NCBI RefSeq assembly: GCF_900109555.1
Contig: NZ_FNZV01000020.1
Location: 1 to 39,189, forward strand
Length of the DNA stretch: 39,189 nucleotides
Origin: Pacificibacter marinus
GTDB lineage: Bacteria > Pseudomonadota > Alphaproteobacteria > Rhodobacterales > Rhodobacteraceae
Direction of reading: 5' to 3'
The notes beneath the pieces are model-generated. The model had not been told where the DNA came from. It ran no database searches and worked only from the letters and a program-made list of their open reading frames with translations. Shown in pieces: positions 16,353 through 24,257 of the stretch. Both the position numbers and the translations under genes were made by a program. Numbering within the stretch: position 1 is the stretch's first letter; each line of letters begins with the position of its first letter.

Positions 16353-17749
16353 CGTGCTTTCTCCTGACCCGACAATCCAAAACCAATGTTGTCTTTGCCA
16401 GTCCTTTGGGACGCGAACACAATCCAAATGGCGATACTAACCACGATCGCGTCAGCAATTGGGAAGGCAAGCCAGATCGCTTGTGTGCCATAAAAAATGC
16501 CCAAAGTGGCGATCAGCAGAGGGCTGAACACAAAGGGCTTAATCAACGTTAGAGCGGCGGTATGTACGGGTTTTCCAATAGCTTGAAAATAGAGGGCGAG
16601 CACAAGAACCGGACCAGAAAACAGATAGAGGGACGACATTGGGCGCAAAATGACCCCAACCTGTGCGATCACCCGTTGATCGCTGACAAAGCCTCGGCCA
16701 ATCCAAGCACTTCCGGAAAGCAAGATCATCTCAATGGCAGCACAATAAAGAACGGCTACAGTGAGGGCGATCCGCAGGATAGCATTTGAGCGGTGGTAAA
16801 GCTTTGCGCCCACGTTGTTTCCGACAATACTTTGGGTTGCCAATGCAATGGCCATGAGGGGCATGAATGTGAAACTGAAAATTCGGGTCACGATGCCGTA
16901 AGCGGCAATCCCCTCGACATAGCCGGTGTCGGACGTCAGTCGCAGCGTCGAGATCACCGTTCCTGAAACCAACGCTATCCCGATGAAGCTAAGACTGACA
17001 GGGGCTCCAAGGACCAATATCGCTTTCCATTTCCCAACCCAACTTGCGTTTCTAAGGACCGTAAGGGACAAGATTTCTTGCCTGGGCAAACGCAAGCCTA
17101 AAAGAAGTGCAAGGCCTACCCCCTGGGCAATTGCCGTTCCCCAAGCTGACCCCGCAACGCCCATGTCGAGGCGCACGATCAACACGTAATTCAATGCGAT
17201 ATTGGCGAGTGTGACGCCGACTGATATCAACGCCATCAGGCCCGCACGCCCTTCGTTGCGCCCCGCGTCTGCATGGACGCTCAAGAGCAGTTGCACAGGC
17301 GTCGCAAGGATCATGATAGCCAAATAGGTATAAGCCATGTGTCCAATGTCAGGCTGGCCGTCCGCAAGCGCGTCTATGACGACCCCACCGAAGATACCAA
17401 AGGCCGATATGAGCAAAAGTGACAGAAACAGCGCCAGACCATGCGCCTGCGCGAATACAGCAACCGCATCACTATGATTTCCTGCCCCCAAGTGACGTGC
17501 GAGAAGGCTGGACATCCCCCCGCCGACAAGGGTCGAGAGTGCTATTGTGATCATGATAACAGGGAATACGACGCTGACGGCTGCAAGGGCATCAGCCCCC
17601 ACGAAGTGGCCCAGAAACACAGCATCTACGACGGTCAAAAGACCGCTCATCACCATGATAAGCATCATAGGCAGAGCATTGGCGACAAAAAGCCGCCTCG
17701 GCGTAGTCGTTAAAAATCGATTTTCGGATGCGTTTTGGGACGACATCAT
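16349..17749 (-). CDS. MATE family multidrug/Na+ antiporter
   Basis: 466-residue inner-membrane efflux protein with about twelve hydrophobic helices in two related halves. The N-terminal helix region VFLGHFVGADALAAVSVVFPV, the loop GGGMSSLLARHLGAGNHSDA, and in the second half ALATQSIVGNNVGAKLYHRS are typical of the DinF/NorM-type MATE fold. Members exchange H+ or Na+ for cationic drugs or metabolites; substrate is not predictable. GAGGAG precedes the ATG pair at 17749 and 17746; the second gives better spacing. It overlaps the following small gene by four bases. Confidence 0.9.
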   Translation of the reverse strand: MMSSQNASENRFLTTTPRRLFVANALPMMLIMVMSGLLTVVDAVFLGHFVGADALAAVSVVFPVIMITIALSTLVGGGMSSLLARHLGAGNHSDAVAVFAQAHGLALFLSLLLISAFGIFGGVVIDALADGQPDIGHMAYTYLAIMILATPVQLLLSVHADAGRNEGRAGLMALISVGVTLANIALNYVLIVRLDMGVAGSAWGTAIAQGVGLALLLGLRLPRQEILSLTVLRNASWVGKWKAILVLGAPVSLSFIGIALVSGTVISTLRLTSDTGYVEGIAAYGIVTRIFSFTFMPLMAIALATQSIVGNNVGAKLYHRSNAILRIALTVAVLYCAAIEMILLSGSAWIGRGFVSDQRVIAQVGVILRPMSSLYLFSGPVLVLALYFQAIGKPVHTAALTLIKPFVFSPLLIATLGIFYGTQAIWLAFPIADAIVVSIAIWIVFASQRTGKDNIGFGLSGQEKAR

Positions 17750-18194
17750 TCACTCCTCAAATGAGGCATTTCTGATGGGATGGGAGCCTGCGTTGCCACC
17801 TGCGAAATGCTTCGAGGGTGTATGTCTTTGTCAATTTGAGCTTCACCGAGACTTGCGTCCGCAGGCGGCAGGTGCCCAATACCTACACCCGTACTACGGT
17901 CTTATTATTGGCAGTGTCAAGTTGAACCTGGTTCATTGACATCACCCAACATTTTGCTTTTTCGACACCCAAACAAGCCGTTCAAAAAGGACCGTTTTTG
18001 GGGCGCGTAGAAATTACTACTGCTTAGCTGCCTATTTCCGCAAAGCAGTCATTTGCCCTAATGCAGTCAATGTCGGCTTGGTTCTGCAGAGCAGAACTCG
18101 GCGTGTAAAATTAGACCAAACAACATTCGCAGCCGCAGCTAAGGTCCAGTTTAAGCCCTCACCTACCGATGCTGCGACACGCTCGGACGTCTGC
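17750..18194. other. Gene-free stretch with repeat debris
   Basis: No gene was recognised. The first part should hold the promoter of the MATE gene. At about 18032-18110 there is sequence (TTTCCGCAAAGCAGTCATTT, then ATGCAGTCAATGTCGG) that resembles the outer module of the dispersed repeat family, comparable to CTCGAAAGCAGCCATTGG at 20760-20777. Confidence 0.4.
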
Positions 18195-19021
18195 TCAGAA
18201 GAAACTTCGCACCTGACTTAAAACAGAACCTGGATCTTCGAGTTGCGGCAGATGTCCGACGCCGGGCATGGTGGCGAACTCTGCATCCTGCATAAGGTCG
18301 TGAAGGCTACGGCCTCGTTCCAACGGAATCCAAGGATCGTCCTCACCCCAGAGGATCTTTGCCGGACGCGGACCTCACCGAAATGCGGCTCGACCTCCGC
18401 AGTGTATTTCTCGTCCGCCTGAGCGAATTGGCGATAGAAGCTGGAAGCCCCTTTCTCTGTCAGCCATGGCGCGACGAGGTTTTCCAGATCGTCCGCCGGA
18501 ATGACATTGACGAGGGCCCCTTCGATGTAGGCGGTGACCAATGCGCGATGGATGTGCGGGGGTAGGCCCTGAAAAGCATCGACGTGGTGCCCCATATGAT
18601 CGAAGAAGTCGGACCCCCATGGGCGCATGGCCACCACGTTCATAAGCAAATATTTCTCGAAATCGCATTTGTGCAGCAGATGGGCGCGCAACGTTGTTGC
18701 ACCGCCAAAATCGTGCGCGACGACACATGGGCGGGACACCCCCCAATGCTCCAGCATCTCGGCAAAGACTTCGCCTTGAACATCCAGCGAAGTCCGCTGA
18801 TCAGCACTCTTGGCTGATTGGCCGTAACCCGGCATGTCATACCAGTAGACGCGGAAATCCTTTGCCAGATCGGGGATCACGCGATGCCACGAAAAAGAAG
18901 ACCATGGCCATCCATGCGCCAGCACAAGATCCGGCCCTTCGCCTGCGCGGCCTGCTGCGACCTTGCCCGCCGCAGTCTCATACGACTCATCCAAATTCCA
19001 ACCCAAAATCCGATCCTCCAT
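18195..19021 (-). pseudogene. Haloalkane-dehalogenase-like alpha/beta hydrolase, frameshifted
   Basis: The frame reads an alpha/beta hydrolase with oxyanion motif LAHGWPWSSFSWHRV and nucleophile elbow VAHDFGGATTLR (Asp nucleophile, as in haloalkane/haloacetate dehalogenases and epoxide hydrolases). It is collinear up to HFGEVRV near 18370. There the family sequence jumps frame: the +1 frame continues PAKILWGEDDPWIPLERGR and later MPGVGHLPQLEDP, containing the catalytic acid and His, and ends at 18195. One C appears to be missing near 18363-18366. The uncorrected frame ends at 18218 with an unrelated tail and no catalytic His. If real, the enzyme is inactive; a sequencing or assembly error is the alternative. 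The start at MEDRIL (19021) is likely; a longer one at 19069 exists. Confidence 0.85.
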
Positions 19022-19216
19022 TTCCGCAAATAGTATATCATAAACGTCAAAATATCTGGAATAGCACACACTGGCGCAATCGCAGCGAAATGGGACTCCG
19101 TCCCGCAGTGGAGACCATGATCTTCGAGCGTTCGGATGTCCGTTTTAGCCATCAATACTGCAAGAACCATACGTTTGTGCCACCGGTATAAACGAGTTAT
19201 TTTGAAACGCCTGTTA

Positions 19217-19900
19217 TCAGCCTATAGCGAATAACTTTTCAAACTCCCTCGCACCAACCATACTGAATGTCACCACGCGGGTCTTCTGATCCCGCTTCGC
19301 CCAAGACATTTCTTCAAAGCGGCTCAGGAAGGCGCGACCAAGACTTCCTGCCAAATGGGATCTGCGTTCGCTCCAATCCAGACATTCGCGACAAAGCGGT
19401 GTCCGGTTGCTTCTTAAGCCATCTAGGTCGATCTGAAAACCTGCCGCAAATTTTGCGCCACTCTCGGTCAGGTTCAGATCATCACCGACCAATGCAAGAT
19501 GCCCCTGCGCCATCAAGCTGTCGAACAGTTGCGTTCCCATATCTCCCGCAAGATGGTTGTAGCAAACACGCGCTTTGCGCAGTTCGGTATCTTTGGGGCC
19601 AGTACGCTTGCGCAAATGGCCCGATCCGGCGGCAAGACCCATCAGACCCTCAAGCACATGGGCAACGTCATCGCTGGCAAGCGAAAAGTATTTGTGCCGC
19701 CCTTGTTTGCGTGGGCGCAGCAAGCCGCCTTGGTCAAGCTTCGATAGGTGCGAACTGGCGGTCTGGATGGTCACGCCAGCTTCTTCGGCCAGCTCACTCA
19801 CGGTCAATGCCTTACCGCCCATCAAAGCAGTCAGCATGTTCGCGCGGGCAGGATCACCGATCAGTGCGGCGATGTGTGCAATGTCAGGACCTTCTTTCAT
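19217..19900 (-). CDS. ArsR-family winged-helix transcriptional regulator
   Basis: 227 residues from MKEGPDI. The first 90 residues form an ArsR/SmtB-type winged helix: ALIGDPARANMLTALMGGKA, LTVSELAEEAGVTIQTASSH (recognition helix), LSKLDQGGLLRPRKQGRHKY. A longer C-terminal domain follows, containing a paired-Cys stretch (TPLCREC) and KARVCYNHLAG, which is conserved in the DUF5937-free 'helix-turn-helix + C-terminal' group rather than the short metal sensors. It is divergent from the NIPSNAP-ABM pair, with an inverted repeat in between that could be its operator. It probably represses that pair and itself. What it senses is unknown. Confidence 0.85.
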   Translation of the reverse strand: MKEGPDIAHIAALIGDPARANMLTALMGGKALTVSELAEEAGVTIQTASSHLSKLDQGGLLRPRKQGRHKYFSLASDDVAHVLEGLMGLAAGSGHLRKRTGPKDTELRKARVCYNHLAGDMGTQLFDSLMAQGHLALVGDDLNLTESGAKFAAGFQIDLDGLRSNRTPLCRECLDWSERRSHLAGSLGRAFLSRFEEMSWAKRDQKTRVVTFSMVGAREFEKLFAIG

Positions 19901-19902
19901 AG

Positions 19903-19918
19903 TTCGAGCGTAGTCGAA
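19903..19918. promoter_or_regulatory. Candidate operator for the ArsR-type regulator
   Basis: TTCGA (19903-19907), six bases, TCGAA (19914-19918) form an inverted repeat in the 76-base gap between the divergent regulator and NIPSNAP gene. Position and form fit an ArsR-family binding site; binding is not shown. Confidence 0.45.
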
Positions 19919-19976
19919 GTGTTTTCTCACGGCAACAGGATAGAAACGGCTCAACAGTTTTGAAAAGGAGCCTGTA

Positions 19977-20306
19977 ATGCTGACCTGTGTGATCCGCTAC
20001 CAAATCGACCCGACGAAAAAAGTCCAATTTGAGGAATATGCGCAAAATTGGGGCCAAGCGATCCCGCGCTGCGGTGCCGATCTGACTGGATATTATGCAC
20101 CCCACGAAGGGTCCAGCACATTGGCCTATGGCATCTACAACGTGAAGAGCCTCGCAGATTATGAAGCTTATCGTGCCAGATTGGCTGATGATCCGCTTGG
20201 TCGGAAAAATTATGAATTTGCCCAAAAAGAGAAATTTTTGCTGCGCGAGGATCGCACTTTTCTGAAATTGGTATCCACGCCCCACGGTCCGGATGCGTCA
20301 AGATGA
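19977..20306 (+). CDS. NIPSNAP-family protein
   Basis: 109 residues with the ferredoxin-like NIPSNAP fold: MLTCVIRYQIDPTKKVQFEE, YAQNWGQAIPRCGADLTGYY, APHEGSSTLAYGIYNVKSLADYEAYRARL. Bacterial NIPSNAP proteins belong to the dimeric alpha/beta-barrel superfamily together with ABM monooxygenases, and their activity is mostly unknown. The AAAGGAG ribosome site stands a few bases before the ATG. The stop overlaps the next ATG (ATGA), so the two are coupled. Confidence 0.88.
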   Translation: MLTCVIRYQIDPTKKVQFEEYAQNWGQAIPRCGADLTGYYAPHEGSSTLAYGIYNVKSLADYEAYRARLADDPLGRKNYEFAQKEKFLLREDRTFLKLVSTPHGPDASR

Positions 20307-20671
20307 TTGCCGTTATATTTGAAGTTGAACCAGCGGCGGGCCGCAAGGATGAATACCTTGATATCGCAGTTGAGATACGCCCGATGCTTGACCAGATCGA
20401 GGGCTTTATCTCTGTCGAGCGGTTTCAAAGCCTGACCGACCCGCGCAAAGTCCTGTCGCTATCGTTCTTTGAAGATGAGGCTGCAATCGCACGGTGGCGG
20501 GCTCTTAACGCACATCGCGGCGCACAAGCTAAGGGCAGAGAGGGCGTCTTTAACGACTACCGCCTTCGTATTGCAAGCGTGGTGCGTGACTACGGTATGT
20601 TTGACCGCGTTCAAGCACCTATGGATTCAAAAGCTGTTCATACGAGCAGGATCAATGATAATTCCAAGTAG
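20303..20671 (+). CDS. ABM-type (antibiotic biosynthesis monooxygenase) protein
   Basis: 122 residues with the ABM dimeric barrel pattern: IAVIFEVEPAAGRKDEYLDI, MLDQIEGFISVERFQSLTDP, KVLSLSFFEDEAAIARWRAL, then AHRGAQAKGREGVFNDYRLRIASVVRDYGM. The His in NAHRGAQ is at the position often conserved in this family. Such proteins include cofactor-free quinone-forming monooxygenases and heme-degrading enzymes, but many have no known substrate. It is translationally coupled to the NIPSNAP gene of the same superfamily and is likely controlled by the divergent ArsR-type regulator. Confidence 0.85.
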   Translation: MIAVIFEVEPAAGRKDEYLDIAVEIRPMLDQIEGFISVERFQSLTDPRKVLSLSFFEDEAAIARWRALNAHRGAQAKGREGVFNDYRLRIASVVRDYGMFDRVQAPMDSKAVHTSRINDNSK

Positions 20672-21137
20672 TGACAGCTCTCTTTATTTCATCATGCAGC
20701 GGTCCAAAAGCGACCGTTTGTTTAGCGGTCAAAATTGGCGGCGATCAGATACCCGTTTCTCGAAAGCAGCCATTGGCGCCATTTTGACCAAACGACAGCT
20801 TTGCCCTTTGAAACCACAGGAAGCTGCGCCGCAGTGCTCGACATTCTTGTGATAGGCAGGTCTGGGCCGTTCGCGTCGATCGACACCAAGGACCGAAAGA
20901 CATTATCTGCAGAAGTCACTTAGGTCTGCTATGCGGAAATTTTACCAGTCGACGTATCGGTTCCAAAGGCCCTTTGACTAAACTCGCAATTGACAGACGA
21001 TATATGAAATTTCAGTTTGTCACGAACTTCAGCCTCACTAAAACTGTCAAAATAAAATTTTAGGCTTGAAACTAAGTTCGCTTGAGAGTGATGTCTTACT
21101 ACCGTCAAATTCGTGGCACATCATGTTGGAGAAATAG
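20672..21137. other. Gene-free stretch with dispersed repeat
   Basis: No gene was found. Positions about 20697-20918 are occupied by a composite repeat copy. From 20919 to 21137 the sequence is plain intergenic and should hold the promoter of the oxygenase gene; no promoter could be fixed. Confidence 0.45.
20756..20895 (+). repeat. Dispersed repeat, composite copy
   Basis: An outer module CTCGAAAGCAGCCATTGG (20760-20777) is followed by the core GGCAGGTCTGGGCCGTTCGC plus GTCGATCGACACCAAGGAC (20856-20894). The core is nearly identical to the copies at 25851 and 29265. Confidence 0.7.
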
Positions 21138-22079
21138 ATGAAATTCGCAACTTTTGATCTCGAGGCATTCGAAAAAGCAGAGTTATCTCAGCGAACTATA
21201 CTTGCCGCGCAGCTGGATAAGATCTGTAGAGACAGCGGGTTTCTCGTTTTGACGGGGCACGGCGTTCCGGATAACTGTATCACTGACATGCAGTCCACAA
21301 TGCAAACATTCTTTAAGCAAACACCTGATGACAAACAAAAAGTTAAAGCACCCTACCCCGGTTACCCCTATGGTTATCTGGGGCCAAATAGCGAAGCACT
21401 CGCCAAGTCAAAAGGCGTGGATACGCCACCAGACCTGAAGGAAAGCTTCAACGGCGGGCCGCAAGACGTTCCCAATGATATAGTCGATCCTGAAGCATTG
21501 GAATTTTGTTACGTCCCAACAATATGGCCGGACCTTGAAAGCTTCAAACCCACTTGGCAAACTTATTATGGCGAGATGGAAAATCTAGCCTCGCGGATTA
21601 TGGTGGCATTTGCAGTCGCGCTGAACTTGCCTGATGACTTCTTCGAAGATTACATCAATCATCCGATTTCCGCTTTGCGGGCGCTGAATTATCCAGCAAC
21701 GGATGATGTTTCTTTGCCAGATCAGCAACGAGCAGGTGCGCACACTGACTATGGATCATTGACGATCTTGCTGCCGCAAGCTGAAAGCCAAGGTCTACAA
21801 GTTGCATTGCCGGATGGGGGCTGGCTTGATGTACCGACTCCCGAAGGTGCATTTGTAATCAATATTGGAGATCTAATGGCGCGATGGACTGCCGACCGTT
21901 GGGTCAGCACATTGCACCGCGTCGTCGCAAAACCACATCAACCTGCACGGCAATCATTGGCGTTTTTTCACCAACCCAATTGGGACGCCGTGATTACGCC
22001 CTTAGATGGCTCCAACAAATACGAAGACGTTCTCTCAGGGCCGTATTTGATGGAAAAGTTCAAAAGCACCGGATCTTAA
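21138..22079 (+). CDS. 2-oxoglutarate/Fe(II)-dependent oxygenase (isopenicillin N synthase-like)
   Basis: 313-residue soluble oxygenase. The N-terminal DIOX_N region (ICRDSGFLVLTGHGVPDN) and the C-terminal double-stranded beta helix are complete. Iron ligands are His202 and Asp204 (GAHTDYGSLTIL) and His260 (STLHRVV); Arg271 (ARQSLAFFHQPN) is the 2-oxoglutarate-binding Arg in the RxS motif. The family hydroxylates or desaturates small molecules, and the substrate is not deducible. GGAGA precedes the ATG. It stands alone between two repeat-bearing gaps, so it looks like a single-gene cassette. Confidence 0.92.
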   Translation: MKFATFDLEAFEKAELSQRTILAAQLDKICRDSGFLVLTGHGVPDNCITDMQSTMQTFFKQTPDDKQKVKAPYPGYPYGYLGPNSEALAKSKGVDTPPDLKESFNGGPQDVPNDIVDPEALEFCYVPTIWPDLESFKPTWQTYYGEMENLASRIMVAFAVALNLPDDFFEDYINHPISALRALNYPATDDVSLPDQQRAGAHTDYGSLTILLPQAESQGLQVALPDGGWLDVPTPEGAFVINIGDLMARWTADRWVSTLHRVVAKPHQPARQSLAFFHQPNWDAVITPLDGSNKYEDVLSGPYLMEKFKSTGS

Positions 22080-22211
22080 ATACTAAATTTTTTTAGCCAA
22101 ACGCTACTCTTTAAATGTGGCTATTCGTTCTGTCACAAAAATAGGACAATGAGCTAAAATTACCGTTAGCCACGTTGAGTACCAAGTTCCGTTCCGGCCT
22201 GTTCGCAACAA

Positions 22212-22240
22212 CAAAAAGCCTCGCCTATTCGGCGGGGCTT
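22212..22240 (-). terminator. Orphan minus-strand terminator-like hairpin
   Basis: AAGCCTCGCC (22217-22226) pairs with GGCGGGGCTT (22231-22240) with one wobble and a five-base loop. The run of A to its left gives the T tail on the minus strand. No minus-strand gene ends here in the present arrangement. Confidence 0.5.
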
Positions 22241-22283
22241 CACGTCGATCGACACTCAGGGCGGGAAGCAGACGTTCGCTGCA
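22241..22283 (+). repeat. Dispersed repeat copy
   Basis: CACGTCGATCGACACTCAGG followed by GCGGGAAGCAGACGTTCGCT and GCAG matches the right half of the family unit (CGTCGATCGACACC, GGGCGGA, TTCGCTGC). The left half is replaced by the terminator-like hairpin. Confidence 0.7.
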
Positions 22284-22502
22284 GATGCAATTCGCCATTG
22301 AGGACGTCGCGAAAACTGACTTTGTAGATCCTATGGCGCAATATTATTTTAGCACGTATTCAGCTGATATGCCCAAGCATTAATATGGTCAGCTACACAG
22401 GCCTTTCGCAAATTATATTTTTGAAAAATCAGCTTTAGATTGTGTGATGAGCCATTTCAGAGGCATGATGATCAAGAAACCATTTTAAAAGAGCCGTATT
22501 TA

Positions 22503-24257
22503 ATGACATCAACAATTCTCAAGCTGACAATTAGTAACTTTCGAGGGGTCCAAGACCTTGAATGGTATCCCTCGGCAAGTATGAATTTTATTCTCGGTGG
22601 AGGCGACACTGGCAAGACAACGGTGTTGGAAGCTATTGACTTGTTGTTTTCACCTTCTACTTCATTTTCGGTCTCCGAGACTGATTACTGGATGCGGGAC
22701 ACCACTAATAGCTTTACAATCGAGGGGGTGGTTCGACTAGGGGATGACGTTGATATCAATGCACAACCAAATATGGTCTATCCATGGCATTGGGACGGAA
22801 ATAGAGCAGTAATCCCTGACACCAATGAAGATAACGAAGGCAACGATGAGGTCTACAGGTTCCGGTTTGCAGCGAACGAGCAGCAAGAAACCTTATGGGA
22901 GATTGTTCAACCAGATGAGAGTACCGTTCGCTTTTCCGTCGGGCTTAGGAGGCAGATCGGACTGGTATCACTCCCTAGTGACGAGCGAAACGACAAAGAC
23001 CTGAGGTTGGTCTTTGGCTCTGCACTGGACCGGCACATAGGTGACCCATCTTTGCGCTCCCGCATAGGAACACAAGTCGCTTCAATCGACCTACAGGGCG
23101 AACTGTCGGAGGAAGCCAAGGTGGCACTTACTGCACTTGACGCCAAGTTCGCGGAAAAGGCACTTCCCAGCGGTGTGTCAATTGGCTTGACGAGTTCAAA
23201 GGGTATTTCAATTGGGTCATTTGTTGGCTTGCTTGCTCAAAAGGAGCCGAATACACCACTTCCGATCTCGAGCTGGGGGGCGGGAACCAGACGCTTGGCA
23301 AGTCTCGAGATTGGAGCGGCCAATGCTACGGCCCCGTCTTTCGTCACGGTGGACGAAATCGAACGAGGACTTGAGCCTTACCGTTTAAGGCAATTACTCA
23401 CCGGTCTTTCCAGGCAGGGTGGGCAGAAATTCGTAACGACGCACAGCCCAATAGCGCTGGCTGCGTCACCTGAAGCGCAATTATGGTACATGGACAGCTC
23501 CGGTCGCTTAGGCGCGTTGCCGTCTGATTTTGTTAAAAAACAGCAGAAGAATGATCCTGAAACCTTCTTGGCCCGCGTTGCAGTCATTGCAGAGGGGATT
23601 ACTGAAGTAGGATTTCTCAACCACTTGCTGACATTGGCACTCGATTGCCCTCCCCAAGATTACGGCATTCGCGTTTGTAACGGGCAAGGCAATGATCACA
23701 CAGAAAAATTACTCACAGCTCTTGATCAGGCGGGGCTCAAATTTGCAGGCCTCGCCGACAATGAGGGAGTCAGGGCTGGTAGCTGGGCAGCGTTAAAGGA
23801 AAAATTGGGCGATCTACTGCTTCAGTGGGAGGAAGGTTGCACGGAAGAGGCCGTCATCTCCGCCATTCCTGATCATCAAATTTCCAGTTTGATCGGCGAA
23901 GAAGGGGAAGATAAAACAAGTGTCCGCTTGCAACATCTAAAAGTTCGCTCTGGGGCCGAAGAAAGGACACTGGCGAGCATCTGCGCAGCCCTTGAGGGTA
24001 CTGGAAAAAGTATGAAGCAGCTGGTTATTGAAGCCGCGAGCGGGAACAAAGACGGCGCACCCGAAGACGATAAAAAGGCTTGGCAAAAGCACGCCTCGAG
24101 TTGGTTTAAATCTGAAGCTGGGGGTGCTGAGCTCGCCCAGAAAGTAATTGCGCTTGGTGGCTGGGATGACCTTTCTGAGCGCTTGCTTCCCTTAATCAAC
24201 TCTATTTTGAATTCGGTTGAGCTTAAACCTATCGAAAATATTCCAGATGCCAGATAA
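22503..24257 (+). CDS. gajA: Gabija defence protein GajA (OLD-type ATPase-TOPRIM nuclease)
   Basis: 584 residues, close to the 578 of Bacillus cereus GajA. The N-terminal ABC-type ATPase has Walker A LGGGDTGKTTVLEAI, signature-like SSWGAGTRRLASLEI, Walker B SFVTVDEIERGLEP and switch His in FVTTHSPIAL. The C-terminal TOPRIM domain has the acidic motifs VAVIAEGITEVGFL and GLADNEG. In the known system GajA is a DNA-nicking nuclease restrained by nucleotides and released when phage replication depletes NTPs. The start MTSTIL gives the family length; an upstream TTG at 22440 would add 21 unsupported residues. It overlaps gajB by 11 bases. Confidence 0.93.
   Translation: MTSTILKLTISNFRGVQDLEWYPSASMNFILGGGDTGKTTVLEAIDLLFSPSTSFSVSETDYWMRDTTNSFTIEGVVRLGDDVDINAQPNMVYPWHWDGNRAVIPDTNEDNEGNDEVYRFRFAANEQQETLWEIVQPDESTVRFSVGLRRQIGLVSLPSDERNDKDLRLVFGSALDRHIGDPSLRSRIGTQVASIDLQGELSEEAKVALTALDAKFAEKALPSGVSIGLTSSKGISIGSFVGLLAQKEPNTPLPISSWGAGTRRLASLEIGAANATAPSFVTVDEIERGLEPYRLRQLLTGLSRQGGQKFVTTHSPIALAASPEAQLWYMDSSGRLGALPSDFVKKQQKNDPETFLARVAVIAEGITEVGFLNHLLTLALDCPPQDYGIRVCNGQGNDHTEKLLTALDQAGLKFAGLADNEGVRAGSWAALKEKLGDLLLQWEEGCTEEAVISAIPDHQISSLIGEEGEDKTSVRLQHLKVRSGAEERTLASICAALEGTGKSMKQLVIEAASGNKDGAPEDDKKAWQKHASSWFKSEAGGAELAQKVIALGGWDDLSERLLPLINSILNSVELKPIENIPDAR

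Larger units (their letters stand above)
22080..22502. other. Gene-free stretch before the Gabija genes
   Basis: It holds a hairpin that reads as a terminator on the minus strand (22212-22240) and a repeat copy (22241-22283). The remaining part to 22502 is AT-rich and should contain the gajA promoter; no clear -35/-10 pair was identified. Confidence 0.45.

Noticed and set aside
19267-19902. 211-codon open frame opposite the ArsR-type regulator
   Set aside because: The regulator frame has a clear winged-helix signature; the opposite frame is low-complexity in style and has no ribosome site.
22440-22502. TTG-started N-terminal extension of GajA
   Set aside because: The 21 extra residues are not typical of GajA; starting at MTSTIL gives the family length.
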